Shown: in pieces, positions 62,201 to 63,401 of the stretch
Position numbering within the stretch: position 1 is the stretch's first letter
Layout: each line of letters opens with the position of its first letter
DNA from: Zygaena filipendulae
Lineage: Eukaryota > Arthropoda > Insecta > Lepidoptera > Zygaenidae
Direction: 5' to 3'
DNA length: 64,000 nucleotides
Assembly (NCBI GenBank): GCA_907165275.2
Contig: OU015654.1
Coordinates: 10,247,501-10,311,500 of the forward strand
Program-made: the position numbers and the translations under genes
Notes under the pieces: model-generated
Database searches by the model: none
Told to the model about the DNA's origin: nothing
Seen by the model: the letters and a program-made list of their open reading frames with translations, nothing else

Positions 62201-63401
62201 CTGTTTTTATTGTACTTTTTATTGGTGGAACAGAGTGTATATTTATATTCCACTCGGGGTTTTAGGAACCATTTCTATTACGGGTTATTTTAGCACTTCG
62301 TGTTTATGGGGTGCCTTGTGTTTATTTGTAAATTTTCACCCATAAAACCTTCGCCCATCGTGTCGGTTAAAACTCTAGTTGTAGAATTTTTGTTTCAATG
62401 TTAATGCTGATGCGTTTCAAGATATCACAGTTTATTAGAAGTGGCTAAAAAATTTCTTTATATTTATATAAATTGTATATGGTTGTATTTTAAGTTTTGT
62501 TTTGAAGTAGATAAAATTCCGTGTGATTTAATTAAAAAAACGTATTTTTTTAATTAAATCACATCAATCACATCATTCACATTTTTTAAGGGCCCGTTAT
62601 ATTACTTTACTCATTAATATAAAAAACAATCATCTATGTGCCAATTAATTTTAGCGTAGATTTTAACGACGTTATACAAATCTAAGAAGAATATCTGCGA
62701 TAGGGGGTATTTTTTTACGCAGCACAACGCTGAGTCTATATCCTAATGGCCATTGATTTAGATAATATAAAGCTGAAAATTTGTCGCCAAGCACCTACCG
62801 GTGTGTTCCGGCAATCTTTTTGAAAGCCAGTCCCCATTTCATGCGTGCCTATTTTAAGTGTGTTTACAATCTTCGACAACACCTTCACTTAACATAATTT
62901 AAAAAGCCTACCTACTCATAAACTGTAATAACTGAAATATGCTTTAAAAATTAGTTATCCTACTATCCTACTTCCTACTAATATTATAAATGTGAAAGTG
63001 TGGATGTTTGGATGTTCGGATATTTGTTACTCAATCACGCAAAAACGGCTGAACGGGTTTGGATGAAATTTGGCATGCACGTTGTCAGGGGTAAAGAAAA
63101 AGACATAGGATAATTTTTATCCCGAAATTCTTGCGGGAACTCCGAAATTAGCGCGGCTGAAACCGCGGGACCCAGCTAGTATCCCAATAAAGAGAAAATT
63201 ATGCTCTTTTACTATGTGTCAACTGATGAAACATTATTTTCTCGTTATAGAAATGGCACATTGGACCTCCTGATCGCAGACACCCCGATATTGGACTATT
63301 TCCGTGCGACAGATCACGGCTGCAAACTGCAACGCGTCGGTGACCATGCACTCGTAGATGATACTTACGCGATTGGGATGGCGAAAGGATTTCCTTTGAA
63401 A
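8209..63401 (+). CDS. Nmdar2: NMDA-type ionotropic glutamate receptor subunit 2 (GluN2-like), 10 exons in window, 3'-partial
   Basis: Joined exons: 8209-8295, 10745-10926, 38071-38251, 45841-45902, 46846-47013, 47203-48185, 48266-48434, 60042-61275, 61350-61483, 63251-63401. They total 3351 nt (1117 codons), every junction keeping frame. Order: signal peptide (1-23), amino-terminal domain with an Asn-rich insertion (~275-536), S1 (from FRIVTALAPPF, ~685) with an acidic insertion (~795-847), M1 (~908-935), pore loop (~954-970), M3 with SYTANIAALIAG (~996), then part of S2. The last exon (LLIADTPILDYF..DHGCKL) resembles GluN2 S2, with the ligand-contacting Asp at ~1077. S1 keeps the Arg of the SAAR motif, but the Ser and Thr before it are Ala and Ser. 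The product would be a plasma-membrane, glutamate-gated cation channel subunit paired with GluN1. M4 and the tail are beyond the right edge. The GluN2 call is strong at family level; a divergent third insect NMDA subunit is the alternative. Confidence 0.88.
9505..9570 (+). repeat. tRNA-derived SINE fragment
   Basis: An A-box-like CTAGCGGGTAGAAT is followed by a B box GGGTTCGATTCC. No acceptor stem closes around them, so this is a tRNA-derived SINE head rather than a tRNA gene. A second B box (GGGTTCGATTCCCGG) occurs at about 9995-10010. Confidence 0.5.
10149..10252 (+). repeat. 30-bp minisatellite, about 3.4 units
   Basis: Tandem units of the form ACTTTGAATAAAATTATTTC followed by ACTTTGTCAG, with few substitutions. 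The array ends in a short (GAAA)n tract at 10253-10265. Confidence 0.85.
10388..10544 (-). repeat. Helitron-like fragment (CTAG-family)
   Basis: Body motifs of the family are present on the complementary strand: GAGTTCCCGCAAGAATTCT, ACCCTATGTCCTTCCCTGT, ACAACGTGTATGCAAAATTT and GTAACAAACAAGCAAAC. The CTAG end is missing. Confidence 0.7.
10545..10724. mobile_element. G+C-rich MITE abutting exon 2
   Basis: Terminal inverted repeats AAGAGCTTGTCCAGATGAGG (left) and the complement of TCATCTGGACAGGCTCTT (right) match over about 22 bp with two mismatches. Inside is a perfect 15-bp hairpin (GTGCCAACGCGCGAG, 10664-10678, against 10683-10697) and an internal extra copy of the end motif (CATCTGGACGGG, about 10628). 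No clear target duplication. The superfamily is not assigned. Confidence 0.75.
10745..10926 (+). CDS. Nmdar2: Nmdar2 exon 2 (amino-terminal domain)
   Basis: 60 codons plus two bases, starting ADARATFFVGIAAPASS and ending IELPEDE. Acceptor TTCTCCAG, donor AAAG|GTATGT. Strongly G+C-rich. The exon begins 20 bp after a MITE end, so much of its 3' splice-site region is transposon DNA. Confidence 0.85.
11606..11682 (+). repeat. Helitron-like 3' end
   Basis: Carries TACTTTTTATCCTGGAATTC, then GGTGAAACCGCG and the terminal AACAGCTAG followed by T. The 5' part is lost. Confidence 0.65.
12421..12620 (-). repeat. Helitron-like copy, GACAGACGTGGCGG subfamily
   Basis: Complement-strand copy keeping CACGCGGTAATTTCGGAGTT near one end. 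Its body (TGAAAACCGCATGAAAATC, CAGTTGTTTTTGAGGTTATC) differs from the main family, so it is a sequence variant sharing the hairpin end. Confidence 0.65.
13378..14110 (-). repeat. Four Helitron-like copies head to tail
   Basis: Successive minus-strand copies at 13378-13604, 13607-13837, 13845-13990 and 13999-14110. The first two open with CTAG (13378 and 13607) next to CCGCGG-type hairpins. Their bodies belong to different subfamilies: one has GGTTGCAAAATTTTATCAAA, the next has CTTTCTTATCGGAAGCCTAC. The chain fits repeated insertion at a T just beyond an existing CTAG end. Confidence 0.75.
14461..14758 (+). repeat. Helitron-like copy, near full length, duplicated 3' part
   Basis: Begins CCCTACCATAATATTATAAA, continues with the TCTGTCTGTCTGTTACGCTT body, and ends with GGGTGAATACGCGGGGAACAGCTAG followed by T. 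The segment with GGGTA..CCCGGAATT..GAAATT occurs twice in a row inside it, giving a longer copy than its relatives. Confidence 0.8.
15105..15545 (+). repeat. Helitron-like copies (ATGCTTTGTTCTGAATGACT subfamily and a fragment)
   Basis: 15105-15351 holds the ATGCTTTGTTCTGAATGACT subfamily, ending in a worn CTAG (GACAGATAG). A second partial copy follows at 15440-15545. The intact relative at 19348-19583 supports the assignment. Confidence 0.65.
18805..19000 (-). CDS. aaNAT-like exon 4 (C-terminal)
   Basis: 65 codons including the split Arg and the stop TGA. It carries GYRATAGIFTSVLGQRAADK and ends KIYGIATD. The acceptor ACTTTTAG lies at 19001-19006. A possible poly(A) signal on this strand is the AATAAA at 18419-18414, about 390 nt downstream. 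Confidence 0.87.
18805..34145 (-). CDS. Arylalkylamine N-acetyltransferase-like GNAT protein, 4 exons, complete
   Basis: Joined on the minus strand: 34145-33977, 30690-30515, 20473-20307, 19000-18805. The total is 708 nt: 235 codons plus TGA, with phases 1, 0 and 2 matching at all junctions. The core acetyl-CoA binding motif A is GAGLSVTPEYRGLGIAVELL (residues ~149-168; RGLGIA fits the R/Q-x-x-G-x-G/A pattern), followed by a typical C-terminal half (GIFTSVLGQRAADKAGFECL). Length and motif placement fit the insect aaNAT family, which transfers acetyl from acetyl-CoA to monoamines such as dopamine or serotonin in the cytosol, for cuticle chemistry or amine inactivation. The substrate of this member cannot be read from sequence. 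The gene lies wholly inside NMDA receptor intron 2 on the opposite strand, and a BEL element sits in its own intron 2. Confidence 0.87.
19348..19583 (+). repeat. Helitron-like copy (AATGCTTTGTCCTGAATGAC subfamily)
   Basis: Starts ATCTATACATATAAAATGCT and ends TATCGCGGGTGAAACCGCGC then GGGACAGCTAG followed by T. It lies in intron 3 of the aaNAT-like gene. Confidence 0.75.
19663..19948. repeat. Foldback element with 52-bp arms
   Basis: Left arm 19663-19714 (AACTTTTGTTGCTATCATAT..) matches the complement of 19897-19948 with two mismatches. A second, inner pair (CTTGAACTTTTGAAGTA against TACTTCAAAAGTTGAAG, about 19731-19747 and 19854-19870) extends the hairpin. It lies in intron 3 of the aaNAT-like gene. 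The superfamily is not assigned. Confidence 0.75.
20307..20473 (-). CDS. aaNAT-like exon 3 (acetyl-CoA binding motif)
   Basis: 55 codons plus two bases. Begins PKTEAGLLSLRMF and carries VTPEYRGLGIAVELLK, the CoA pyrophosphate-binding loop. Acceptor TTCTTCAG, donor CAAG|GTATTT on the minus strand. Confidence 0.9.
20818..21032 (+). repeat. Helitron-like copy
   Basis: GATATTATAAACGCGAAAAT at the start, a TTTTTATCCCGGAATTCCTG body, and GACGAAACTGCGGGGCACAA then CTAG followed by T at the end. Confidence 0.75.
22061..22065. repeat. Left target-site duplication of BEL element
   Basis: ACAGT left of the LTR against ACAGC at 28864-28868 on the right: four of five bases agree, fitting the 4-5 bp duplications of BEL/Pao elements. 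Confidence 0.55.
22066..22328 (-). repeat. BEL 3' LTR
   Basis: 263 bp, TGTTTACGCACAAGATTGG at its left end and AAGGCGCTTTAACA at its right end. As read on the element strand it begins TGTTAAAGCGCC and contains an AATAAA word (complement near 22221-22226). Identical to 28601-28863. Confidence 0.95.
22329..22345 (-). promoter_or_regulatory. BEL polypurine tract
   Basis: On the element strand TCAAGGGGGGGAGTTTA lies directly before the 3' LTR, in the position where plus-strand synthesis is primed. Confidence 0.8.
22359..22589 (-). pseudogene. Detached C-terminal end of BEL polyprotein
   Basis: A 76-codon open stretch with KLHVGDMVLLQEYHAPPLSW and LGRVERLYPGSDG, the DUF5641-type tail that normally follows the integrase core in BEL/Pao proteins. 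It is in a different frame from the main ORF, which stops at 22579 just as this begins. The break is a 7-bp tandem duplication (22583-22589 and 22590-22596). Confidence 0.85.
22579..27663 (-). CDS. BEL/Pao Gag-Pol polyprotein, C-terminally truncated
   Basis: 1694 codons from the ATG at 27663 (MSTDGDR); the frame is open 8 codons further up to a TTG. Order, with rough residues: coiled-coil and DUF1759-like Gag (1-320), an Asn/Ser-rich linker, Cys/His zinc knuckles (~393-450), an aspartic protease of the A17 type (ALLDCGSQSSFL, ~508), reverse transcriptase (FVVTGDIAKMYRQVD ~840, KDFYVDDLITG ~916), RNase H (HTFSDASQLAYGACIY ~1087; later PRLEL, WCDSK, NPADLIS), and an integrase with DYAGPF, SDNGRNF and GGIWEAGVKSAK. 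It ends prematurely at ELRIAH where a 7-bp duplication shifts the frame; the remaining tail is coded at 22359-22589. The long intact frame otherwise fits the identical LTRs. Confidence 0.95.
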   Translation of the reverse strand: MSTDGDRLDVPSKGPLKDLLAKRSSIKGQITKFKNYIDRISKIEDMSDVQIAELTLRLGKFEGLSARFDDLQTEIEVQNAQNMVFEVDERERIEQDFIQCVVIAKNMIKEYDQCNNCSADEIRRKSMCNENHSHDSGIKLPKIQISKFDGAYFRWLEFRDTFLNLVHNNKHITEILKFHYLISYLEGDAARIICNLEVSSANYKEAWGLLCSRYDNKRLLINHHLDSLLNMQPQRESEKSLRYLVDHVTKNLRALASLGQPTNHWDVLIVFILSSKLDNRTKIKWEEHRNTLDEVPSLEQFHKFLIDRADVLESITRNKFGYNNSSNTNSNINNSSRFSSSFNSKSQFTPRSSHNNNYQNDSYHKFNKSDHPHHTTESFATFNQSQSTVQYPCIICNGNHKIYDCGIFKSKTLQDKYSLVSKYRLCLNCLRQGHPLKKCLTGPCRQCKQYHHTLLHDSADLSNSVTNSKQSEAVATCFTQNVQQVLLSTAIIEVYNPINQKVEKVRALLDCGSQSSFLTKSLQVKLSLKSNPLDTINVIGVGNTCSSKVVESCVANFRSVANNSYNVALSCFILDELIGNLPTVPIATHNLKIPKSIVLADPDFAQPAPIEVLIGADIFWDILGSEQRSLGPKNPKLRNSKLGWLIAGPLNSTYSTNQTHCNHVCITSPNIDEKLTKFWELESLPHKTVFTPEEIECEKHYLRNTTRLSTGRFCVKLPLKDSPDCLGDSYYLAKKRFLNLEKRFRKNPKLKARYVEFIREYYELRHLSESPTLIPNSAYFLCHHAVFKEDSETTKLRVVFDGSAPTTSGYSLNNILMIGPNMQDSLFSILIRARQHKFVVTGDIAKMYRQVDVANDDRKLQLILWREDESKPLKTLQLSTVTYGTASASYLSTRCLWQVGEECDDELIKTIIQKDFYVDDLITGCDDETLLKHIQTSVSKALAAACFPLRKYKTNSTTLFQNSDLNTTDNLALSESSSTLGLGWNPAEDVFHFPVRIPPKPEVITKRLILSNSFSIFDPLGLLSPCIIQPKILLQKLWQSGLGWDDPVPKDIQTNWRKISENFHSLSNLKIPRRVRCDPPNSVELHTFSDASQLAYGACIYVRSVSATDGETVMVRLLCAKSKVAPIKPTTIPRLELCAALLSARLCKTVVESLRDTPSHIVHWCDSKVALGWINSNPARLKSFVANRVGEILELTNPKSWRHVPTNVNPADLISRGVDGSRLPGMDLWWSGPKYLRKNESEWPNLNKDLTHNLPEVRTNTSKIISTTKDSFDFSKYSNFDKIQRIFGYILRFLHNSRLKESGDRFSGSLTVTELNNSFNFMFKIAQQQCFPVEYDKLIRGKDLNSKSKILSLSPFLDPKTNLVRVGGRLSASAYDYQKKHPILIDSSHHLTKLLFVREHVHNLHAGPQLLLATIRETVWPINGRKLARRTVKNCVICARVRGQTILPKMGNLPANRVSVDSPFKSVGVDYAGPFLILNRKGRGAKLTKCYMCLFVCLRFKCVHIEAVGDLTKEAFIMTLRRFVARRGKPEEVFSDNGRNFTAAAKELGSFLKSNTEPLSAFAAQEGTKFNFIPAYAPHFGGIWEAGVKSAKYHIKRVVGNVHLTFEEISTLFAQVEAILNSRPLCPMSSSPNDFLTLSPGHFLIGRPLNALPAPALEDRKEGTLQRYARLEQLRQHFWNRWQREYISELRIAH
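27664..28600 (-). other. BEL 5' leader region
   Basis: 937 bp between the 5' LTR and the Gag start on the element strand. It contains the primer-binding site at its LTR end and a G+C-richer block near 27830-27920. No ORF here has a recognisable family; the 70-codon ORF at 28058-28270 (+) looks accidental. Confidence 0.7.
28576..28593 (-). promoter_or_regulatory. BEL primer-binding site
   Basis: On the element strand TGGCGACCGTGACAGGAC begins 7 bases after the 5' LTR. TGG at the start pairs with a tRNA CCA end. From memory of insect elements this resembles the tRNA-Arg type; the exact tRNA is inferred. Confidence 0.75.
28601..28863 (-). repeat. BEL 5' LTR
   Basis: 263 bp and read as identical, base for base, to 22066-22328. 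The offset between the two copies is constant at 6535 bp, so there is no indel. As the upstream LTR on the element strand it would carry the promoter. Confidence 0.95.
29712..29905 (-). repeat. Helitron-like copy, full length
   Basis: On the plus strand it reads CTAG at 29712, then TTTCACCCGCGGTAATTCCG, GGTCCCGCGGGAATTCCGGG and TGACAACGTGCATGCAAAAT, ending TTTATAATATT. It lies in intron 2 of the aaNAT-like gene. Confidence 0.8.
30515..30690 (-). CDS. aaNAT-like exon 2
   Basis: Two bases completing a Gly codon plus 58 codons: TASDAEAVQEYRVLLTSFIR onwards to GHFVEHVP. Acceptor AATTGACAG and donor CCCG|GTAAAG on the minus strand. Confidence 0.87.
30850..30935 (+). repeat. tRNA-derived SINE fragment
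   Basis: A worn A box (AATGGTTATCATGC) and a B box (CCGAGTTTGATTCACGG). It cannot fold as a complete tRNA. A similar worn pair occurs at 16205-16250. Confidence 0.4.
30966..31105 (+). repeat. (AATAG)n microsatellite with dispersed repeat end
   Basis: Five AATAG-type units at 30966-30995, then ACACTTTATTGTACACCAAA and AAAAGGCGGTCTTATCGCTT. This sequence looks like the conserved 3' end of a dispersed insect retroelement with a simple-repeat tail (inference). Confidence 0.6.
31240..31487. mobile_element. Foldback MITE with ~70-bp arms
   Basis: Arm CACTCAGAGTCGACTTTAAT (from 31252) runs through AAGTATAGATTTTCAAAACA to the inverted match ending AAAGTCGACTCTGAGT (31474). The centre is also palindromic (TTAATTGGCATTTAA against TTAAATGCCAACTAA), so nearly the whole 248 bp can fold on itself. 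Similar TACTCAGAGTCGACT ends are, from memory, common in moth genomes. Confidence 0.8.
33423..33622 (-). repeat. Helitron-like copy, full length
   Basis: CTAG at 33423, GGTTTCACCCGCGGTAATTT hairpin, CAAATTTCATCCAAATCCAT body and ATAATATTAGTAGGATTAGT at the far end. It lies in intron 1 of the aaNAT-like gene. Confidence 0.8.
33977..34145 (-). CDS. aaNAT-like exon 1 (start)
   Basis: 56 codons plus one base from MCSREYPKVWNRF to EDVWWKTS. The ATG is in a favourable context (AAAACCATGTG). Donor TCAG|GTAACT. No upstream ATG in frame was needed. The promoter was not identified. Confidence 0.85.
36195..36262 (-). repeat. tRNA-derived SINE fragment
   Basis: Minus-strand B box (complement of CGGGAATCGAACCCGG) with an A-box-like partner. 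A second, similar piece lies at 35985-36060 with CGGGAATCGAACCTGCG. Neither forms a complete cloverleaf. Confidence 0.5.
36546..37140. mobile_element. Non-autonomous hAT-like element with nested Helitron
   Basis: Ends TAGGGTTGCCACC (left) and GGCAACCCTG (right; complement CAGGGTTGCCATC) are inverted repeats. A perfect 8-bp direct repeat ACTATAGT flanks it at 36538-36545 and 37141-37148. An 8-bp duplication and CAGGGTTGCCA-type ends fit the hAT superfamily. No transposase is present. A Helitron-like copy (36650-36876, minus) interrupts it, so the hAT insertion is the older event. A long perfect hairpin (TAGTATCATACTATATT and its complement) lies near 37076-37114. Confidence 0.85.
36650..36876 (-). 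repeat. Helitron-like copy nested in hAT-like element
   Basis: CTAG at 36650, GGTTTCACCCGCGTTAATTT, AGTTCCCGCGGGAATTCCGG, and the far end ATAATATTAGTAGGAT. Confidence 0.85.
37860..38051 (-). repeat. Helitron-like copy abutting exon 3
   Basis: The body is clear on the complement strand (TTTCAACCGCGTTAGTTTCA, TGAGCCGTTAAGGCTTGAAA, CAAACAAACTCACATTCCCA). The end TTTCTAATAGATAGTAATAA GGA corresponds to the family 5' terminus (TCCTTATTACTATC on the minus strand). Only 19 bp separate it from exon 3. The CTAG end is worn away. Confidence 0.75.
38071..38251 (+). CDS. Nmdar2: Nmdar2 exon 3 (amino-terminal domain)
   Basis: One base plus 60 codons: FSARVLERACAALEGRRVAA, then LLVCGGGASAAAVVGAAARA and VPVLRTSPSHLHLAHTIAN. 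The pattern is an alternating strand and helix of a periplasmic-binding-protein-like fold. Acceptor GGTTGGCAG, donor TAAT|GTTAGT, phase 0. Extremely G+C-rich compared with its AT-rich surroundings. Confidence 0.85.
39176..39300. repeat. Palindromic element
   Basis: ATGGTCGGATCTCCACATCC near 39197 faces GGATGTTGTGGTCCGACCAT near 39270-39290, with an AT-rich centre (CTAAAATATTAAAATATTTAG). The flanking CTGGACATGAAAAGCAT is found in inverse orientation at the related element near 55095-55115. Confidence 0.65.
41128..41427 (+). repeat. Helitron-like copy, GGAAGTGTCTGTTTGTAATT subfamily
   Basis: Body TGGAAGTGTCTGTTTGTAAT, a TCTGTCTGTCTGTTTGTTCC tract and CCGATTTTAACGGGACTTTC, ending AACGCGGGGAACAGCTAG followed by T. 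The same subfamily returns at 51455-51755. Confidence 0.8.
41645..41712 (+). repeat. tRNA-derived SINE head
   Basis: A box GTCTAGTGGTTAGG and a perfect B box GGGTTCGATCCCC, but only about 20 nt apart, too close for a tRNA; no anticodon arm. Confidence 0.55.
42111..42450. mobile_element. TIR element with internal direct repeats
   Basis: Left end GGGCCGTTCAAGTATTACGTAAG faces right end CTTACGTAAC..CTTGAACGGCCC. Inside, a C-rich block followed by CAAAAGTAAGCAAAG and GCTTACGTAA occurs twice (about 42165-42230 and 42360-42430) in the same direction. No coding capacity. The superfamily is unassigned and no clear target duplication was seen. Confidence 0.65.
43003..43194 (+). repeat. Helitron-like copy, full length (type example)
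   Basis: 192 bp running from TCCCTACTAATATTATAAAT through GTTGTCAGGGGTACAGAGAA and CCTGGAATTCCTGCGGGATC to ACGCGGGTGAAATCGCGGGG, AGCAGCTAG then T. The GC hairpin about 10 nt before CTAG, the TC start and the CTAG end fit a non-autonomous Helitron. Confidence 0.85.
43445..43805 (+). repeat. Two Helitron-like copies in direct contact
   Basis: The first copy ends AGGCACAGCTAG at 43604. The second starts at once with TCTACTAATATTATAAATGT and ends with a worn CTAG (GATCAGTTG) near 43805. End-to-end insertion right after CTAG is a Helitron habit. Confidence 0.75.
44205..44455. repeat. tRNA-like SINE head and Helitron-like fragment
   Basis: 44205-44275 (+) has B box TGGTTCGATTCCCGG. 44328-44452 is a minus-strand Helitron-like fragment (CTAGTTTTTCCCCGC, TTCACCCGCGTTAATTTCGG, CTCACATTCACATTT). 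Confidence 0.5.
45841..45902 (+). CDS. Nmdar2: Nmdar2 exon 4
   Basis: 20 codons plus two bases: DMLPLEIRLEITARETLHAL. Acceptor TTGTTCACAG, donor TTAG|GTAAGC. It is too short to see as an isolated ORF but fits the frame on both sides. Confidence 0.78.
45903..46845 (+). other. Nmdar2 intron 4
   Basis: 943 bp, AT-rich. It contains a worn minus-strand Helitron-like copy at about 46303-46525 (TCTCGCGGCTTCGCTTGC, TTTTATGATGATCAGTTGAC). Nothing else is recognised. Confidence 0.7.
46846..47013 (+). CDS. Nmdar2: Nmdar2 exon 5 (amino-terminal domain)
   Basis: Codes ATLLHTHWHTFTLLAEEDIY and continues to SLPSIYSRHALF. Acceptor ATATTTGCAG, donor TCAG|GTGAGA, phase 2. Confidence 0.83.
47203..48185 (+). 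CDS. Nmdar2: Nmdar2 exon 6, with long Asn-rich insertion
   Basis: 983 nt. The start (RLAEVSRLTRGVVVLICDIH.. to DGHFFWLWIDAT) and the end (FPVGLLAIHPQPMNIG) are conserved-looking amino-terminal-domain segments. Between them (about 47345-48130) lie roughly 262 residues rich in Asn, Ser, Lys and Ile, with about ten N-x-S/T sequons and no Cys. The frame has no stop although the DNA is very AT-rich, so it is under coding constraint. Introns on both sides are short (189 and 80 bp). Donor ATTG|GTGAGA. Confidence 0.87.
48266..48434 (+). CDS. Nmdar2: Nmdar2 exon 7
   Basis: Codes LAFVREAVRMAVGALRRVLR and continues to SCWDEPSDAAADFSAEYV. The single Cys-Trp may correspond to the disulfide of the second amino-terminal lobe (inference). 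Acceptor CTTTTTGTAG, donor TGAG|GTTAGT. Confidence 0.85.
49088..49650 (-). repeat. Two Helitron-like copies (one composite)
   Basis: 49088-49375 carries two successive body segments (TTTTGGAGATCCCGTGGGAA, then AAAGTTACTGCAAGAATTCT), so it is a nested or duplicated copy. 49462-49649 runs from CTAG to ATAATAGTAGTAGGAT and is nearly complete. Confidence 0.75.
50508..50953 (+). repeat. Helitron-like copy with internal ~130-bp tandem units
   Basis: TACTAATATTATAAAGAGCA start and CCGCGGGGGTCAGCTAG end. Three internal units each repeat AATCTCTGGATCTACTGAAC, GATTTTGAAAATTCTTTCAC and AGCTGCAGTGATCCTGAGTG. The opposite-orientation relative is 56183-56786. Confidence 0.8.
51455..51755 (+). repeat. Helitron-like copy, GAAGTGTCTGTTTGTAATTC subfamily
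   Basis: Body TGAAGTGTCTGTTTGTAATT, CCGATTTTAACGGGATTTTC, ending GGGGCATACCTAG followed by T. Same subfamily as 41128-41427. Confidence 0.75.
52365..52690. repeat. Foldback repeat, second copy of the 5627-5945 family
   Basis: Shares TTAAAGTTTAGGGTGGGGGC, TCGTGACGTCACTTACCGG, AGTGACGTCACGCGAAATTT and both arms (AATTAGTCCGTC and AGACGGACTAAAA) with 5627-5945, in the same orientation. Confidence 0.8.
52840..53053 (+). repeat. Helitron-like copy, full length
   Basis: TCCTTCTAATACTATAAATG start, ATGAAATTTGGCATGCACGT body, and CTGAAACCGCAGGGAACAGC then TAG at the end. Confidence 0.85.
53363..53530 (-). repeat. Helitron-like fragment
   Basis: CTAG at 53363, TTACTCGCATTAATTTCGGA and AGCTCCCGTGGAATTTCCGG, ending in ACAAACAAACAAACAC. 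Confidence 0.6.
54148..54730 (-). mobile_element. Tc1/mariner-like element, internally deleted
   Basis: Terminal inverted repeats AAGGGTCTTTCAATAAGGAC (left) and the complement of GTCCCTATTGAAAGACCCTT (right), flanked by TA at 54146-54147 and 54731-54732. On the minus strand 54618-54515 codes an N-terminal helix-turn-helix start (MASYTVEQHVQMLKMYYQNE) that soon meets a stop. About 54500-54260 codes the transposase C-terminal end (CDLSPLDFFLWGFLKSQ, later HWTTRIRATVRSRGGHLNDV) with a frameshift between them. The catalytic middle is missing, so it is non-autonomous. Confidence 0.85.
54890..55120. repeat. Palindromic element related to 39176-39300
   Basis: AT-rich inverted stretches built from TTAACACTAAAATACTA-type words, ending GATCGGATGTTGAGATCCGA, CCACATGCTTTTCATGTCCAG. 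The end matches, in inverse orientation, the flank of 39176-39300. Confidence 0.5.
55350..56181 (-). repeat. Series of worn Helitron-like fragments
   Basis: Fragments at 55350-55445, 55930-56097 and 56102-56181 (CTAG at 56102), all minus-strand. Between them, 55610-55870 repeats TTTTAGAATTTTCTAGATCA and CATTCCAGAT..ATAATA loosely three or four times, a degenerate tandem array of roughly 60-70 bp units. Confidence 0.6.
56183..56786 (-). repeat. Helitron-like copy with four internal tandem units
   Basis: CTAG at 56183 next to CCCCCGCGGTTTCACCCGCGG, far end TTTATAATATTAGTATAGAT. Four units of about 130-150 bp each repeat CTCCGGAGTTCCCGAGGGAA, ACCCTATGTCACTCAGGATC, CTTCCTATAAGTGAAAGAAT and GTAGATCCAGAGAT with variation. 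Confidence 0.82.
58420..58660. repeat. Arms of the 5627/52365 foldback family
   Basis: AAAATACGTGTCCAATGTTG, TCTAACTGACGGACTTATTA and, further on, TCAAATATTTTTTACCTATT with ACACGACGGAATAAAAAC. Both resemble the right arm of the family in direct order; the left arms were not found. Confidence 0.5.
59640..59936 (+). repeat. Helitron-like copy, two 150-bp tandem units
   Basis: Two nearly identical units (GTATGTCTGTCCTCTATGCA, AAACCATTGGTCCGATTGCG, TTCTGCTTGCGTCCGCAAAG, AAAACTCACGCGGGTGAAAC). Only the second ends with GGCTAG followed by T. It lies about 100 bp before exon 8. Confidence 0.8.
60042..61275 (+). CDS. Nmdar2: Nmdar2 exon 8 (S1, M1, pore loop, M3)
   Basis: 1234 nt. The linker from the amino-terminal domain ends in LHTIVWPGG. 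S1 runs from FRIVTALAPPF through the CC pair (759-760) to WNGIVGDLV and RAEVIDFSQPY. M1 is PELWIAIFTSLNVTAIAVAI. The pore loop is SALWVMWGLLCGHLVAF, where vertebrate GluN2 has two Asn at the Gly-His position. M3 includes FVASYTANIAALIAG, the gating motif. An insertion of about 53 residues rich in Glu, Asp, Tyr and Asn (about 60592-60750) precedes KWNGIVG. Donor TAAT|GTGAGT. Confidence 0.93.
61350..61483 (+). CDS. Nmdar2: Nmdar2 exon 9 (S2), GC donor
   Basis: Codes WLSLRVGTARSSVSEYYIQR to EEGIERL. It begins S2 with RVGTARSSVS, where GluN2 has its ligand-contacting Ser-Thr pair; here the pair reads Ser-Val by my alignment. The donor is GAG|GCAAGT, a GC-AG intron with the strong GC consensus. 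The nearby GT (61488) would shift frame. Confidence 0.87.
61484..63250 (+). other. Nmdar2 intron 9 (GC-AG)
   Basis: 1.77 kb. It contains a perfect palindrome near 62522-62562 (GTGATTTAATTAAAAAAACG and its complement) and a full-length Helitron-like copy ending 71 bp before exon 10. Otherwise AT-rich and empty. Confidence 0.75.
62983..63179 (+). repeat. Helitron-like copy, full length
   Basis: TCCTACTAATATTATAAATG start, GGATGAAATTTGGCATGCAC body, and GCGCGGCTGAAACCGCGGGA then CCCAGCTAG followed by T. Closely related to 52840-53053. Confidence 0.87.
63251..63401 (+). CDS. Nmdar2: Nmdar2 exon 10 (S2, ligand-contact Asp)
   Basis: One base plus 50 codons: NGTLDLLIADTPILDYFRAT, DHGCKLQRVGDHAL, YAIGMAKGFPLK. 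The pattern (L-D-x-x-I-x-D, GCKL, Y-x-I-G-M-x-K-x-x-P) fits NMDA receptor S2. Donor GAAA|GTAAGT. The next exon is outside the window. Confidence 0.92.
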
